Of a stretch of 64,000 nucleotides of DNA, positions 1 through 8,557 are shown in pieces. Below the pieces are notes generated by a model that was not told the origin of the DNA, searched no databases, and saw only the letters and a list, made by a program, of their open reading frames with translations. Position 1 is the first letter of the stretch. Each line of letters opens with the position of its first letter. The position numbers and the translations under genes were made by a program. The stretch covers positions 248,001 to 312,000 of the forward strand of contig CATOSI010000001.1 in assembly GCA_951812505.1 (NCBI GenBank), given 5' to 3'. The DNA is from an uncultured Dehalococcoidia bacterium (GTDB lineage Bacteria; Chloroflexota; Dehalococcoidia; Lucifugimonadales; UBA1123).

Positions 1-392
1 GGGACCTTCGACTGGACAATGTGTTCTTCGGACAAGAACAGGGCGGGGACGGTCTCAAGCTCATCGACTGGCAGGCGATTCGATTGGGCAGAGGCATGTA
101 TGACCTGGCCTACTTTCTGTCCACGTCGGTTCCAGTGGAGATGAGAAGGCAATATCAGACGGACTTGTTGGAGGCATACGCGGACACTCTTTCTACACAT
201 GGAGTTGACTACACCTCCTCAGACCGCGCGGAGGACTTCGGCTGGGCTCTCCTGGACATAGTCACGTTCGTGGGAATAATCGGGTCAACGCTGGACTTTC
301 AGTCTCCTCGCGGCTTAGAGTTGTCGGAAACGATTTTGTCGCGACTCTGGGCCGCCATCGAAGACAGTTCGGCTGTCGACCTGCTCTACTGA
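1..392 (+). CDS. Phosphotransferase (APH/ecdysteroid-kinase-like), C-terminal part
   Basis: This is the last ~130 residues of a gene that begins before the window. The reading frame is open from base 3. It shows the kinase catalytic-loop remnant GDLRLDN and then, after a short insert, LIDWQ. That arrangement matches the Brenner motif and metal-binding Asp of aminoglycoside phosphotransferase/choline-kinase-like folds. YDLAYFLS follows, as in acyl-CoA dehydrogenase-associated kinases. The substrate cannot be told. The gene lies 41 bases upstream of an acyl-CoA dehydrogenase on the same strand. Such kinases often neighbour acyl-CoA dehydrogenases, so a role in handling a hydroxylated or acyl substrate is possible, but this is inference. 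Confidence 0.75.
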   Translation, partial: DLRLDNVFFGQEQGGDGLKLIDWQAIRLGRGMYDLAYFLSTSVPVEMRRQYQTDLLEAYADTLSTHGVDYTSSDRAEDFGWALLDIVTFVGIIGSTLDFQSPRGLELSETILSRLWAAIEDSSAVDLLY

Positions 393-433
393 AGCGCGGC
401 ACTTTCTTCTGAAATCCGAATATGGAGCGAAAT

Positions 434-1600
434 ATGACAGCCACAGTGGATGCAATCGAAGTCAGAAACCAGATAGTAACGCTCGTGAGAGATTTCGTCA
501 GGCGCGAAGTAGAGCCTATCGCCCAGGAGTACGACAACGAGGACCTCTACCCTCAACAATTGATAGAGCCGATGCGCGAGATGGGCCTGTTCGGAATCAC
601 AATACCCGAAGAGTACGGCGGGTTGGGACTCGACCACACTACATTCGCTACCATATTCGAGGAGTTGAGCAGAGGCTGGATGAGCGTCAGTGGAATAATC
701 GGAACGCATCATGTGCTGGCACACATCGTCGCGAACTTTGGAACTGATTACCAGAAAGAGGAATATCTGCCCAGGCTTGCGAGCGGCGCGCTCAGAGGCG
801 GACTTGCCCTCACTGAACCGGACGCTGGGAGCGACGTCCAGAGCGGCAAAACGACCGCCAAGAGGGACGGCGAGGAGTACGTTTTAAACGGCACGAAGAT
901 GTTTATAACGAACGCGGAGTACGGCAACGTGTTCGCGGTCATGACCAAGACGGACCCCGACGCCCAGCCGCGCCATCGCGGTATGAGCTGCTTCGTGGTC
1001 GAGAAGCCGAACCCCGGCATCCGTGTCGGGCAGCACTTGGATAAGCTCGGATACAGGGGGCTGGATTCGTCCGAGTTAATCTTCGACAACTGTCGCGTTG
1101 GATCGGAAACGCTCGTGGGCGGAGTCGAGGGGCAGGGGTTCAAGCAGGTAATGGCGGGGCTGGAAACAGGGCGGATCAACGTCGCGGCAAGAGCCGTGGG
1201 CGTGGCGACCGCCGCGTTCGACGCCGCTATCAAGTACGCCCAGCAGCGAGAGGCATTCGGCAAGCCGATAGCACAGCACCAGGCGATTCAGATAAAGCTG
1301 GCTGAAATGGCGACCAAGATTCAGGCAGCCCGGCTGATGACATACGACGCCGCCGCCAAGAAGGACGCCGGACAGGAGCGCGTGGATCTGGAAGTCGGTA
1401 TGGCAAAGCTCTTCGCCTCCGAGGTGTGCGGCGAGGTGGCGATGGAGGCGATGCGGATACACGGCGGCTATGGCTACATCAAGGACTTCGATGTCGAACG
1501 ATATTACCGAGACGCGCCTCTGATGATCATTGGCGAAGGGACGAACGAGATTCAGCAATTGCTGATAGCGCGGCGTCTGCTGGAGCGGTATGCGATCTAG
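434..1600 (+). CDS. Acyl-CoA dehydrogenase
   Basis: FAD flavoprotein of about 388 residues, the usual length, that oxidises an acyl-CoA to the 2-enoyl-CoA and passes electrons to EtfAB (encoded near 46-47.7 kb). Family signatures include ALTEPDAGSDV, MFITNAEYGNVF, the FGKPIAQHQAIQ substrate helix, RIHGGYGYIKDFDVERYYRDA and the C-terminal GEGTNEIQ, whose Glu is in the position of the catalytic base. An ATG lies four codons upstream at 422, but the ATG at 434 follows GGAG at a good spacing and is preferred. The chain-length preference cannot be read. A MaoC hydratase follows, so the two could catalyse consecutive steps. Confidence 0.95.
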   Translation: MTATVDAIEVRNQIVTLVRDFVRREVEPIAQEYDNEDLYPQQLIEPMREMGLFGITIPEEYGGLGLDHTTFATIFEELSRGWMSVSGIIGTHHVLAHIVANFGTDYQKEEYLPRLASGALRGGLALTEPDAGSDVQSGKTTAKRDGEEYVLNGTKMFITNAEYGNVFAVMTKTDPDAQPRHRGMSCFVVEKPNPGIRVGQHLDKLGYRGLDSSELIFDNCRVGSETLVGGVEGQGFKQVMAGLETGRINVAARAVGVATAAFDAAIKYAQQREAFGKPIAQHQAIQIKLAEMATKIQAARLMTYDAAAKKDAGQERVDLEVGMAKLFASEVCGEVAMEAMRIHGGYGYIKDFDVERYYRDAPLMIIGEGTNEIQQLLIARRLLERYAI

Positions 1601-1633
1601 GGCTGAAGCGGCAACGAATAAGGAAGCACACGC

Positions 1634-2104
1634 ATGATTCATGACAGAAGAGATACATTCGGCGGATACCTCGAGGACTTCGTGCCGGGCGATGTTTTCA
1701 AGCACTGGCCCGGCAAAACGATCACGGAGATGGACAACCATCTCTTCTCGCTTCTCACGATGAATCACAATCCGCTTCATATTGACGAGCGATACATGTC
1801 TGAGCACCAGCATGGAAAGATTCTGGTAAACGGGGCGTTGGTATTGAGTCTGGTGGTGGGCATGAGCGTGCCCGAAATGTCCGGGAAGGCAATCGCCAAC
1901 CTTGAGTACGAGAAGATCGTCCATACTGGTCCAACCTTCCACGGCGATACAATCTATGCCGAAAGCGAAATACTGGAAGTTAACGAGTCCCGGTCCAGAC
2001 CCGACCGCGGGGTTGTTTACATAGAGACCAGGGCGCACAACAATCGTGAGGAGCAGATTCTCACGATGCGACGTCGGTTCCTGGTCCCAAAGCGTCCGGA
2101 CTGA
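1634..2104 (+). CDS. MaoC family dehydratase (hot-dog fold)
   Basis: A 156-residue single hot-dog protein. The MaoC/R-hydratase signature is visible in the stretch DNHLFSLLTMNHNPLHIDERY, which carries the Asp-(x)4-His-type catalytic pair region of this family, followed by LVNGALVLSLVVGMSV. AAGGAA lies upstream of the ATG. It probably hydrates or dehydrates an enoyl-CoA or acyl thioester. The position just after acyl-CoA dehydrogenase (33-base gap) supports a shared pathway. Mesaconyl-CoA or other specialised hydratases look similar, so the exact substrate is left open. Confidence 0.88.
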   Translation: MIHDRRDTFGGYLEDFVPGDVFKHWPGKTITEMDNHLFSLLTMNHNPLHIDERYMSEHQHGKILVNGALVLSLVVGMSVPEMSGKAIANLEYEKIVHTGPTFHGDTIYAESEILEVNESRSRPDRGVVYIETRAHNNREEQILTMRRRFLVPKRPD

Positions 2105-2112
2105 AGTTACTA

Positions 2113-3468
2113 ATGGGACTCAAGGAAGTATTTTCCGACTACACCGTCTCGATTCACTACGACAGGCGGCTGTACAAGCAGGACATAACCGGCTCAATAG
2201 CACACGCAAGGATGTTGTGCAGGCAAGGGATAATCTCCGAATCGGATGCGGAGACCATCATTGCCGGTCTTACCGACATCGAGAACGAGATAGGCCGTGG
2301 GAAGTTCGAGTGGAAGCCGGAGCTCGAAGACATTCACATGAACATCGAGCGCAGACTGTTCGAACTGATCGGTGAGCCCGCGCTCCGGCTCCACACCGCG
2401 CGGTCCAGAAACGACCAGATCGCGCTCGATGTGCGGATGTACGCCAAAGAGTCCATTACCAGCATACTTTCCGCGCTGTTCGATCTTCGATGGAACCTGG
2501 TCGCGCTCGCCGACCGCTATCCTGACTCTCCCATGCCCGGTTACACGCACGTCCAGCGTGCCCAGCCCGTGCTGCTGGCACACCACATACTGGCCTACTA
2601 CGAGATGTTCTCCCGCGATTCCGAGCGTTTCGAGCAGGCTTTCGACCGTACAGACGTCATGCCGCTGGGAAGCGGCGCGCTTGCCGGACTGCCATATCCG
2701 ATAGATCGCCAATTCGTCGCCGACGAACTCGGATTCTCGCGTGTGTCCGCCAATAGCATGGACGCGGTGTCCGACCGCGACTTTCTGCTCGACTTCCTTT
2801 CGGCCTCCTCGATATGCGCCATGCACCTTTCTCGAATGGCTGAGGAACTTGTCCTCTGGTCGTCGGACGAGTTTGGCTTCGTTCGTATGCCTGATAGGTA
2901 CACAACCGGCAGCAGTATTATGCCCCAGAAGCGCAATCCTGACTTTGCCGAAATTGCGCGAGGTAAGACGGGGCGCGTCTATGGATGCCTGATAGGGCTG
3001 CTGACAGTCCTGAAGGGACTTCCCCTGACATACAATCGCGATATGCAGGAAGACAAAGAAGGATTCTTCGACACGTCCGATACGATTCTGACAACGCTTC
3101 AAATCTTTGCCGACCTGGTTTCAGGTATAGAGATAAATGCAAACAGAATGCGTCAAGCGGCGGGCGACAGCTATGTCTTGGCCACTGACATCGCCGATTA
3201 CCTGGTGGCCCGCGGCGCCCCTTTCAGAGAGGCGTACCGCATCGTGTCGCGACTGTCCGAGTACGCTTTGGAGAAGGGCGCCGGCTTCGGAGAACTTTCT
3301 CTTGAAGAGTACAAGTCGCACTCGGACCTGTTCGGACCGGATGTGTACGATATAACTGTCGAATCCTCGATCGCGGCGCGGGACGTGCATGGAGGAACGG
3401 CTTACATAAGAGTCTTGAATGCCATTACCGCCGCCAGGACGGAGTTGGAGGAGCAGCATGGACAATAG
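2113..3468 (+). CDS. argH: Argininosuccinate lyase
   Basis: 451 residues, slightly short for ArgH. The enzyme splits argininosuccinate into arginine and fumarate in the last step of arginine biosynthesis. Family signatures run in order: SIAHARML near the N-terminus, LHTARSRNDQIALDVRMY, YTHVQRAQPVLLAHH, and the fumarase/lyase signature GSSIMPQKRNPD containing the mobile catalytic Ser loop. The N-terminus lacks the common LWGGRF opening, starting directly at VFSDYTVSIHYDRRLY, so the start at 2113 trims or diverges there. No strong ribosome-binding site is seen. It overlaps the next gene (rpe) by 11 bases, so translation may be coupled. Confidence 0.93.
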   Translation: MGLKEVFSDYTVSIHYDRRLYKQDITGSIAHARMLCRQGIISESDAETIIAGLTDIENEIGRGKFEWKPELEDIHMNIERRLFELIGEPALRLHTARSRNDQIALDVRMYAKESITSILSALFDLRWNLVALADRYPDSPMPGYTHVQRAQPVLLAHHILAYYEMFSRDSERFEQAFDRTDVMPLGSGALAGLPYPIDRQFVADELGFSRVSANSMDAVSDRDFLLDFLSASSICAMHLSRMAEELVLWSSDEFGFVRMPDRYTTGSSIMPQKRNPDFAEIARGKTGRVYGCLIGLLTVLKGLPLTYNRDMQEDKEGFFDTSDTILTTLQIFADLVSGIEINANRMRQAAGDSYVLATDIADYLVARGAPFREAYRIVSRLSEYALEKGAGFGELSLEEYKSHSDLFGPDVYDITVESSIAARDVHGGTAYIRVLNAITAARTELEEQHGQ

Positions 3469-4144
3469 GAGAGTGAAAATAGCCCCATCCATACTGTCTG
3501 CCGACTTCGCTAGACTCGGAGAGCAGGTTGCCGAAGCGGAGCAGGCCGGGGCGGACTGCCTCCACATAGACGTCATGGATGGACAGTTTGTGCCTCCGAT
3601 CACCTTTGGTCCGGTGGTAGTTGAGGCTATCAGGCCGAAGACCAGCCTTCCCCTCGAGATTCATATGATGGTCGTAGAGCCGGAGAATCACTTTCACCAA
3701 CTCCGAGACGCGGGCGCGGACAGAATAATCATACACCAGGAAGCGACCGCTCACCTGCACCTGTCCGCCGGGCAGATACGCGACATGGGGATGGAATCGG
3801 GTGTCGCCGTGAACCCGGGTACAAGCCTGTCCACCGTGGAAGAAGTGATTTCCGAAATTGACCTGCTGCTTGTGATGACCGTCAATCCAGGATGGGGAGG
3901 CCAACCGTTCATCGCCTCCAGCGTCCGAAAAATATCTCGCGCCAGGGCATGTCTTGACGAGGCAAAATCGAAGGCCATGCTGGAAGTTGACGGCGGGATA
4001 AAGGCTGACAACGCTGCGCTGGTCGTAAATGCAGGAGCTGACCAATTGGTAGCGGGCTCGGCGGTGTACAACGACAACGTCAGCGTGTTCGAGGCAATGG
4101 CCCAGCTAAGATCGGCAATCTGCCGCGTCGGCGACCTTGGATAG
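3458..4144 (+). CDS. rpe: Ribulose-phosphate 3-epimerase
   Basis: A 228-residue TIM barrel that interconverts ribulose 5-phosphate and xylulose 5-phosphate in the pentose-phosphate pathway. Motifs: APSILSADFARLG at the start, HIDVMDGQFVPPITFG with metal-binding His and catalytic Asp, EIHMMV, MTVNPGWGGQPF and EVDGGI with the second catalytic Asp region. The frame is open to an earlier start at 3419, but the ATG at 3458 follows GGAGGAG directly, and the protein then begins just before the conserved first strand. The start lies inside the end of argH. Confidence 0.95.
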   Translation: MDNRRVKIAPSILSADFARLGEQVAEAEQAGADCLHIDVMDGQFVPPITFGPVVVEAIRPKTSLPLEIHMMVVEPENHFHQLRDAGADRIIIHQEATAHLHLSAGQIRDMGMESGVAVNPGTSLSTVEEVISEIDLLLVMTVNPGWGGQPFIASSVRKISRARACLDEAKSKAMLEVDGGIKADNAALVVNAGADQLVAGSAVYNDNVSVFEAMAQLRSAICRVGDLG

Positions 4145-4153
4145 CGTGCCCAT

Positions 4154-4939
4154 TTGGACTCTCAGGATGTAAAGAGCGCTATCAGGGCGGGCTGGGATGC
4201 CATGTCCCCATCCTATCAGGCCGACAGCCGAATCGCTCTTGACGATGTTCATTACGCTCCATTCGCGCCGGGCGAACGTTACTATCGGCTCATGGGCGAC
4301 GTCTCCGGCAAGCGCGTACTCGAGCTCGCCTGCGGTGGGGCGCAGAACTCCATTGCGCTCGCTAAGTGGGGCGCTGAGGTGGTCGCCCTCGACATTTCGC
4401 CAAACCAACTCTCTCATGCCGTGTCTCTGAGGCAAGTGACGGACGTCGAATTCGATCTTCTCAGCGGAGACATGGAGTCTCCAACTATGTTCAGGCCATC
4501 TTCGTTCGATTTGGTAATGTCTTCCTTCGGATGGGAATTCATCCCCGACCTTCGTAAATGTCTGGATAGGTGCGCGGAGTTACTTCGCCCGAATGGGCGG
4601 CTTGTAATGTCAACTGTCCATCCACTCAGCGCGTTCGACTGGAACGTCGCCACTCGATCCCTGAGCGTGACCCACTACTTCAACCCGCCCGTAGAAGTCT
4701 GGGAGGACCCTGTCCCAGAGGGGCATTCGCCCGGGCTTACTTTCTTCCGCACGATTGAGGAACTTGTGTCGTCGGTGATCAACGCTGGCCTATGCATAGA
4801 GCGGCTGATAGAGCCTTATCCCGTCGGTCTTCCCGAAGATGAACGCTCTCCCTATGCAGGACGATACTGGGCTGATCACTGGGAGAGGCTGACCAAAGTT
4901 CCGTTCGCTGTGGTGATCTTAGCTCGAAAACCTGACTGA
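4154..4939 (+). CDS. Class I SAM-dependent methyltransferase
   Basis: A 261-residue Rossmann methyltransferase. Motif I is VLELACGGAQNSIALAKWGA, followed by VVALDISPNQL (motif II acidic residue) and FDLVMSSFGWEFIPD. It resembles small-molecule and ubiquinone-type methyltransferases but gives no substrate clue. The start is taken at a TTG ten bases after rpe because the frame has no better start before the conserved N-terminal helix. That start is uncertain. It follows rpe on the same strand and may be co-transcribed, although no functional link is obvious. Confidence 0.8.
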   Translation: MDSQDVKSAIRAGWDAMSPSYQADSRIALDDVHYAPFAPGERYYRLMGDVSGKRVLELACGGAQNSIALAKWGAEVVALDISPNQLSHAVSLRQVTDVEFDLLSGDMESPTMFRPSSFDLVMSSFGWEFIPDLRKCLDRCAELLRPNGRLVMSTVHPLSAFDWNVATRSLSVTHYFNPPVEVWEDPVPEGHSPGLTFFRTIEELVSSVINAGLCIERLIEPYPVGLPEDERSPYAGRYWADHWERLTKVPFAVVILARKPD

Positions 4940-5015
4940 CAACTCAATCCAGACATCTGTATCATACGGCCTACCATCACCGTACGGAGGCGCTCCCATA
5001 GTTCGACGAGTAATC

Positions 5016-6260
5016 TTGCCCAGAGTCCAAACTTTCGACGCCTGGGTTGCGTCGCGGGACTATCGTCTTCTATGGGTCGGCAACTTCTTCGCAAATACGG
5101 CGAACTGGCTACAGTTGCTCACCCTCGGCTGGCTCGTGCAGCATCTCACGCGTGATACTCAGGCCTCCGCGCTGCTTGTGATCGGAGTTGGCGGGATCAA
5201 TACGCTTCCAGGACTGATAATAGGCCCACTCGGTGGCGTTCTTGGAGACCGTGTTGACCGTCGCAGGCTGATCATCTCGCTTCAGGCGTTCATGGCCGCG
5301 TTTTCGTTCGGATTCGCCTGGATAGTCCACTTCGAGTTCGTCGAAGTGTGGCACGTGTTCGCCTACGCCATCGTCAGCGGTATGTGCTTGTCCATTACCC
5401 AGCCTATGAGGCAGGCCCTGATAGCCAACACAGTTCCCAGGCGCCTGCTGGGGAATGCCTATGCCACCAATGTGCTGACCATTCCGGGTACCAGGGCCAT
5501 TGGGCCATTCATCGGTGGCGTTCTCGTTGCCACACTGGGCTTCTTCTGGAACTTCACAATTGAGTCGCTGCTTTACTTGGGTATGATTCTTGCCTTCCTG
5601 CCAATGCGAACGCCCTACGCGAGCGCTGGACGCCGAAGACCGTCTGCTGGTACCGGGGGCTTTCTGACTGATCTTCTTGAGGGTTTCAAGTACATATGGA
5701 CCGGAAACAGGGTGCTCTTCTTTCTGACAACACTGACAATCGTTCCCAACGTCATATTGCAGCCTGTTATCTTTTCGCTGCCTCTCTTCACCTTCGAGAT
5801 ACTGGAACGCGGCGCGGATGTCGGTGGTTACATGCTCGCCATAAACGGGTTTGGCGGTCTTTTGATGGCGCTGGTGATCGCATCGTTCGGATTCTTCTTC
5901 AGGCGGGGACTGGTATGCCTAGTGACCGCAATCGCGAGTTCCCTTCTGGCGCTGGCCCTGACACAGGCTGTGTGGCTCCCGCTTGCCCTATTGGTAATTG
6001 CTCTATTCGCATCTACACAGACGGCATTCAGGACTACCAATGGTACGCTTACGCAGACGCTGGTTCCCGACGAACTGCGAGGAAGGATTACGAGTCTTCA
6101 GAGAATCGGGCAGGGGTTTGTTGTTGGGTCGAGCCTGCTTGTGGGATGGTTCGCGGGAGTTACGTCAGTAACATGGGCGCTTACAGCGATGGGGCTGATC
6201 GGATTGGCTGTCTCAATACCGTACCTTATACTTGCCAAACGCCTGAGGGCACAGGAGTAA
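5016..6260 (+). CDS. MFS transporter (EntS-like exporter family)
   Basis: 414 residues with about 12 hydrophobic membrane segments. The N-terminus reads DYRLLWVGNFFANTANWLQLLTLGWLV, typical of the MFS_3/EntS-type efflux proteins, and GGVLGDRVDRRRLII matches the MFS signature loop between helices 2 and 3. It is an inner-membrane proton-coupled transporter whose substrate is unknown. The start is a TTG at 5016; no ATG lies near, so the exact N-terminus is unsure. It stands 76 bases after the methyltransferase gene. Confidence 0.88.
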   Translation: MPRVQTFDAWVASRDYRLLWVGNFFANTANWLQLLTLGWLVQHLTRDTQASALLVIGVGGINTLPGLIIGPLGGVLGDRVDRRRLIISLQAFMAAFSFGFAWIVHFEFVEVWHVFAYAIVSGMCLSITQPMRQALIANTVPRRLLGNAYATNVLTIPGTRAIGPFIGGVLVATLGFFWNFTIESLLYLGMILAFLPMRTPYASAGRRRPSAGTGGFLTDLLEGFKYIWTGNRVLFFLTTLTIVPNVILQPVIFSLPLFTFEILERGADVGGYMLAINGFGGLLMALVIASFGFFFRRGLVCLVTAIASSLLALALTQAVWLPLALLVIALFASTQTAFRTTNGTLTQTLVPDELRGRITSLQRIGQGFVVGSSLLVGWFAGVTSVTWALTAMGLIGLAVSIPYLILAKRLRAQE

Positions 6261-6338
6261 CGACTCGGTTATTGGCCCGGCGCTGAGTTCCATCCCGTTT
6301 CGCAATCTATATCGGGGAGTCTTCGAAGGCAAAAGAAA

Positions 6339-6361
6339 AGGGCCGGAACAGCGCCGGCCCT
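6339..6361 (-). terminator. Rho-independent terminator of the NYN-domain gene
   Basis: An 8-bp perfect stem (AGGGCCGG pairing with CCGGCCCT) at 6339-6346 and 6354-6361 with a 7-base loop. Read on the minus strand it is followed by TTTTCTTTT, so it ends transcripts of the gene whose stop codon is at 6387. It may also stop the plus-strand MFS transcript, but that side lacks a T-run. Confidence 0.85.
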
Positions 6362-6386
6362 AAAGTAATCTATTGTACTATTGGTC

Positions 6387-7376
6387 TTACGCGCGGGCCA
6401 GGGAACGCTTCGCCTGGTGGGTCATCTCATACTGACGGGGGCTCTGGCTGCCAAGGTCTTTGACGCCGCGTTCTTCCATGAAGGGCAGCACTTCCCTCCT
6501 GAAGATCGTGCCGAACGCGGGTCCGTCGGCGTTTGAAAGGTGATGACCGGGGAAATTCGTGCGAATAATGTCTTGGCAGTCCATACTCTTGAACTTGCCA
6601 ACCGGCATGTCTCGGATCAGCTGGAGAGCGATGCGTTCTGTCTCTGAGGCTTCACGTTGAGCTTCCGAGATTAGGGGCAGTTCATCGAACGGTTCAGGTT
6701 CGGGCTCAGGCACACGTTTGGGTTCTTCGGCCACCGGAGAGGGAGTTGCTTCCTCGACGACGGGGGGTTCGTCCGGCGTGTCCGCCTGCTCTTCGACGGT
6801 CGCCGAGAGCGCCGCCTCTTCGCGTTCCCATTCCCTTTCGACCATATCGTACAGCCTGTGGTCCACAATATGGATGTACTTGTGAGGGAAGAATTCCTGG
6901 AGCAGGGCGGAGCGCGTTCCCATTCTGTCGGTGAAAACCCACAGGAACGGAATGTTCCCGTTGCTGTAAGTTGACTCAAACCCGTTGACCTCTTCGGCCA
7001 GCTTTGCGTAGAGAGATATGAAGTCGCTGTCGTCGCTGACGACCGCTACGTGATTCACTCGACTGTGGTTGAAGTCGCTGATGGCGTCAACGGCGATGGC
7101 CATGTCTGCGGCGTTTTTGGTCGCCGATAGGGTGTAGTGCTGCACTCCCTTGACAACGACCTCCATGTCAGAAAATTCATGGCTTGCCCACACTCGCCAG
7201 AGGTCGGCGTGATCGGCTCTTACGTAGAGGTTCAACTTGCCAGGCGGCGGAACGTCCTCGGGCCAGCGGCGTATGAGAACAACCAGGATTTCTCTGGAAA
7301 TGTCCTGCAGGTTCTGAATGTCGGCGTATATGCCAGTTCTACTGTCGGGGGTATCGGAGGAATTTAACTTAACCAT
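6387..7376 (-). CDS. NYN (LabA-like PIN-fold) domain protein with C-terminal extension
   Basis: 329 residues. The first ~175 residues form a NYN domain, a predicted metal-dependent RNase fold: GIYADIQNLQD (first Asp), NAADMAIAVDAISD, and VAVVSDDSDFISL (acidic cluster). An acidic, Pro/Glu-rich linker (about 190-235) then leads to a compact C-terminal region of about 90 residues (ISEAQREASETERIALQLIR onward) that may be a winged-helix-like or nucleic-acid-binding domain, though this is not certain. Family members are linked to RNA processing or decay; the target here is unknown. The gene sits downstream of prs on the same strand with 32 bases between them. Confidence 0.8.
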   Translation of the reverse strand: MVKLNSSDTPDSRTGIYADIQNLQDISREILVVLIRRWPEDVPPPGKLNLYVRADHADLWRVWASHEFSDMEVVVKGVQHYTLSATKNAADMAIAVDAISDFNHSRVNHVAVVSDDSDFISLYAKLAEEVNGFESTYSNGNIPFLWVFTDRMGTRSALLQEFFPHKYIHIVDHRLYDMVEREWEREEAALSATVEEQADTPDEPPVVEEATPSPVAEEPKRVPEPEPEPFDELPLISEAQREASETERIALQLIRDMPVGKFKSMDCQDIIRTNFPGHHLSNADGPAFGTIFRREVLPFMEERGVKDLGSQSPRQYEMTHQAKRSLARA

Positions 7377-7408
7377 ATTGCCCCAATTCTATCAATTTGA
7401 GAATAGTT

Positions 7409-8380
7409 TCACAAGGTAGTCACAGGAGTCCGCGGGGACTCTTCGAACATTTCCCCCACCGACAGTCCGCTGTGAATCCGTCGAATCGCCTCGCCTAACA
7501 TGGACGCTATCGAGATAACCCGTGTCTTAGAACCCAGTTTTTCGTAGCTGATCGGTAGCGAATCTGTCACCGCAGTCTCTATGATAGCGCTCTGTTCCAT
7601 AAGAATCGGAGCGTCTCCGCACAGAACGCCGTGGGTAGCGGCGCAATAGACCGCCCGGGCACCGTGTGAGGCAAGAGCGCCGGCCGCCGCTACCACCGTG
7701 CCGCCGGTGCTAATCTCCTCATCCACAATGATCACTTTTCGGTCTTTGACGTCCCCGATCACTTCGTCAACCACAACCTTTTCCGAGTTTCCCAGGCGGC
7801 GTTTTTCCGCTATGGCTATATCCGCGCCTATCAAATCGGCGGTGTCCCTGGCACGCTTTGCTCCACCAGCGTCAGTCGCGGCCACAACGAGGTCTTCCCC
7901 GTTGGCGAAATGGTGGGCAAGCATGGGGATTGCGGTCAGCTCATCAACCGGTATGTTGAAGAATCCCTGTATCTGTCCCGCGTGCAGATCGAGCGTCAGC
8001 ACTCTGTCCGCACCGGCCGCCTCTATCATGGTGGCAACCAGGCGTGCGGTTATCGGGACGCGAGGCTGGTCCTTCTTGTCGCTGCGCCCATAGGCGTAAT
8101 ATGGCAGCACCGCCGTAATGCGCCTTGCGGATGCGCGTTTGGCGGCGTCCAACATGATCAGCAGTTCCATTATGTTGTCGTTGACGGGCACGCTGAACGG
8201 CTGAACGATGAAAACGTCGCGCTCACGAACGTTTTCCAGAATCTTCACGAACGTATTGTCGTTCTTGAACTTGAACACATCTATCTGTCCGGGCTGTATG
8301 CCCAGGTACGAGCATATATCGTGAGACAACTGCGGATGTGCGTTGCCCGTGAATACTTTCAAATCCTCTGCGATAGGCAT
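7409..8380 (-). CDS. prs: Ribose-phosphate pyrophosphokinase (PRPP synthetase)
   Basis: 323 residues. It makes PRPP from ribose 5-phosphate and ATP for purine, pyrimidine, histidine and NAD synthesis. Motifs: RDVFIVQPFSVPVNDNIMEL, YYAYGRSDKKD (ATP loop), DLHAGQIQGFF (divalent metal and PRPP region), and VIIVDEEISTGGT (ribose-phosphate-binding loop, where most homologues have VDD). The frame continues upstream to 8506, but the ATG at 8380 begins at the expected residue and has GGAG eight bases away. Next to the NYN gene; rpe lies a few kilobases upstream. Confidence 0.95.
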   Translation of the reverse strand: MPIAEDLKVFTGNAHPQLSHDICSYLGIQPGQIDVFKFKNDNTFVKILENVRERDVFIVQPFSVPVNDNIMELLIMLDAAKRASARRITAVLPYYAYGRSDKKDQPRVPITARLVATMIEAAGADRVLTLDLHAGQIQGFFNIPVDELTAIPMLAHHFANGEDLVVAATDAGGAKRARDTADLIGADIAIAEKRRLGNSEKVVVDEVIGDVKDRKVIIVDEEISTGGTVVAAAGALASHGARAVYCAATHGVLCGDAPILMEQSAIIETAVTDSLPISYEKLGSKTRVISIASMLGEAIRRIHSGLSVGEMFEESPRTPVTTL

Positions 8381-8557
8381 TGTGCAGGCTCCATTCGCTC
8401 GGTACATCCAGTCCGAAGCCCTGAAATTGTAGCACAGCGCCATTCTGAACCGCATATGCCGCGAGGTTGTAATTATCGCCATATTCGCGCTTCTGTGTGT
8501 TAACATTTCCCTCGCGACCGCGCACCGCCGACAATGAGAGATAGAGATTGACTGCCG

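Noticed and set aside
1076..2038. 320-codon open frame on the minus strand
   Set aside because: It overlaps the acyl-CoA dehydrogenase and MaoC genes, both well supported, and its translation matches nothing I know.
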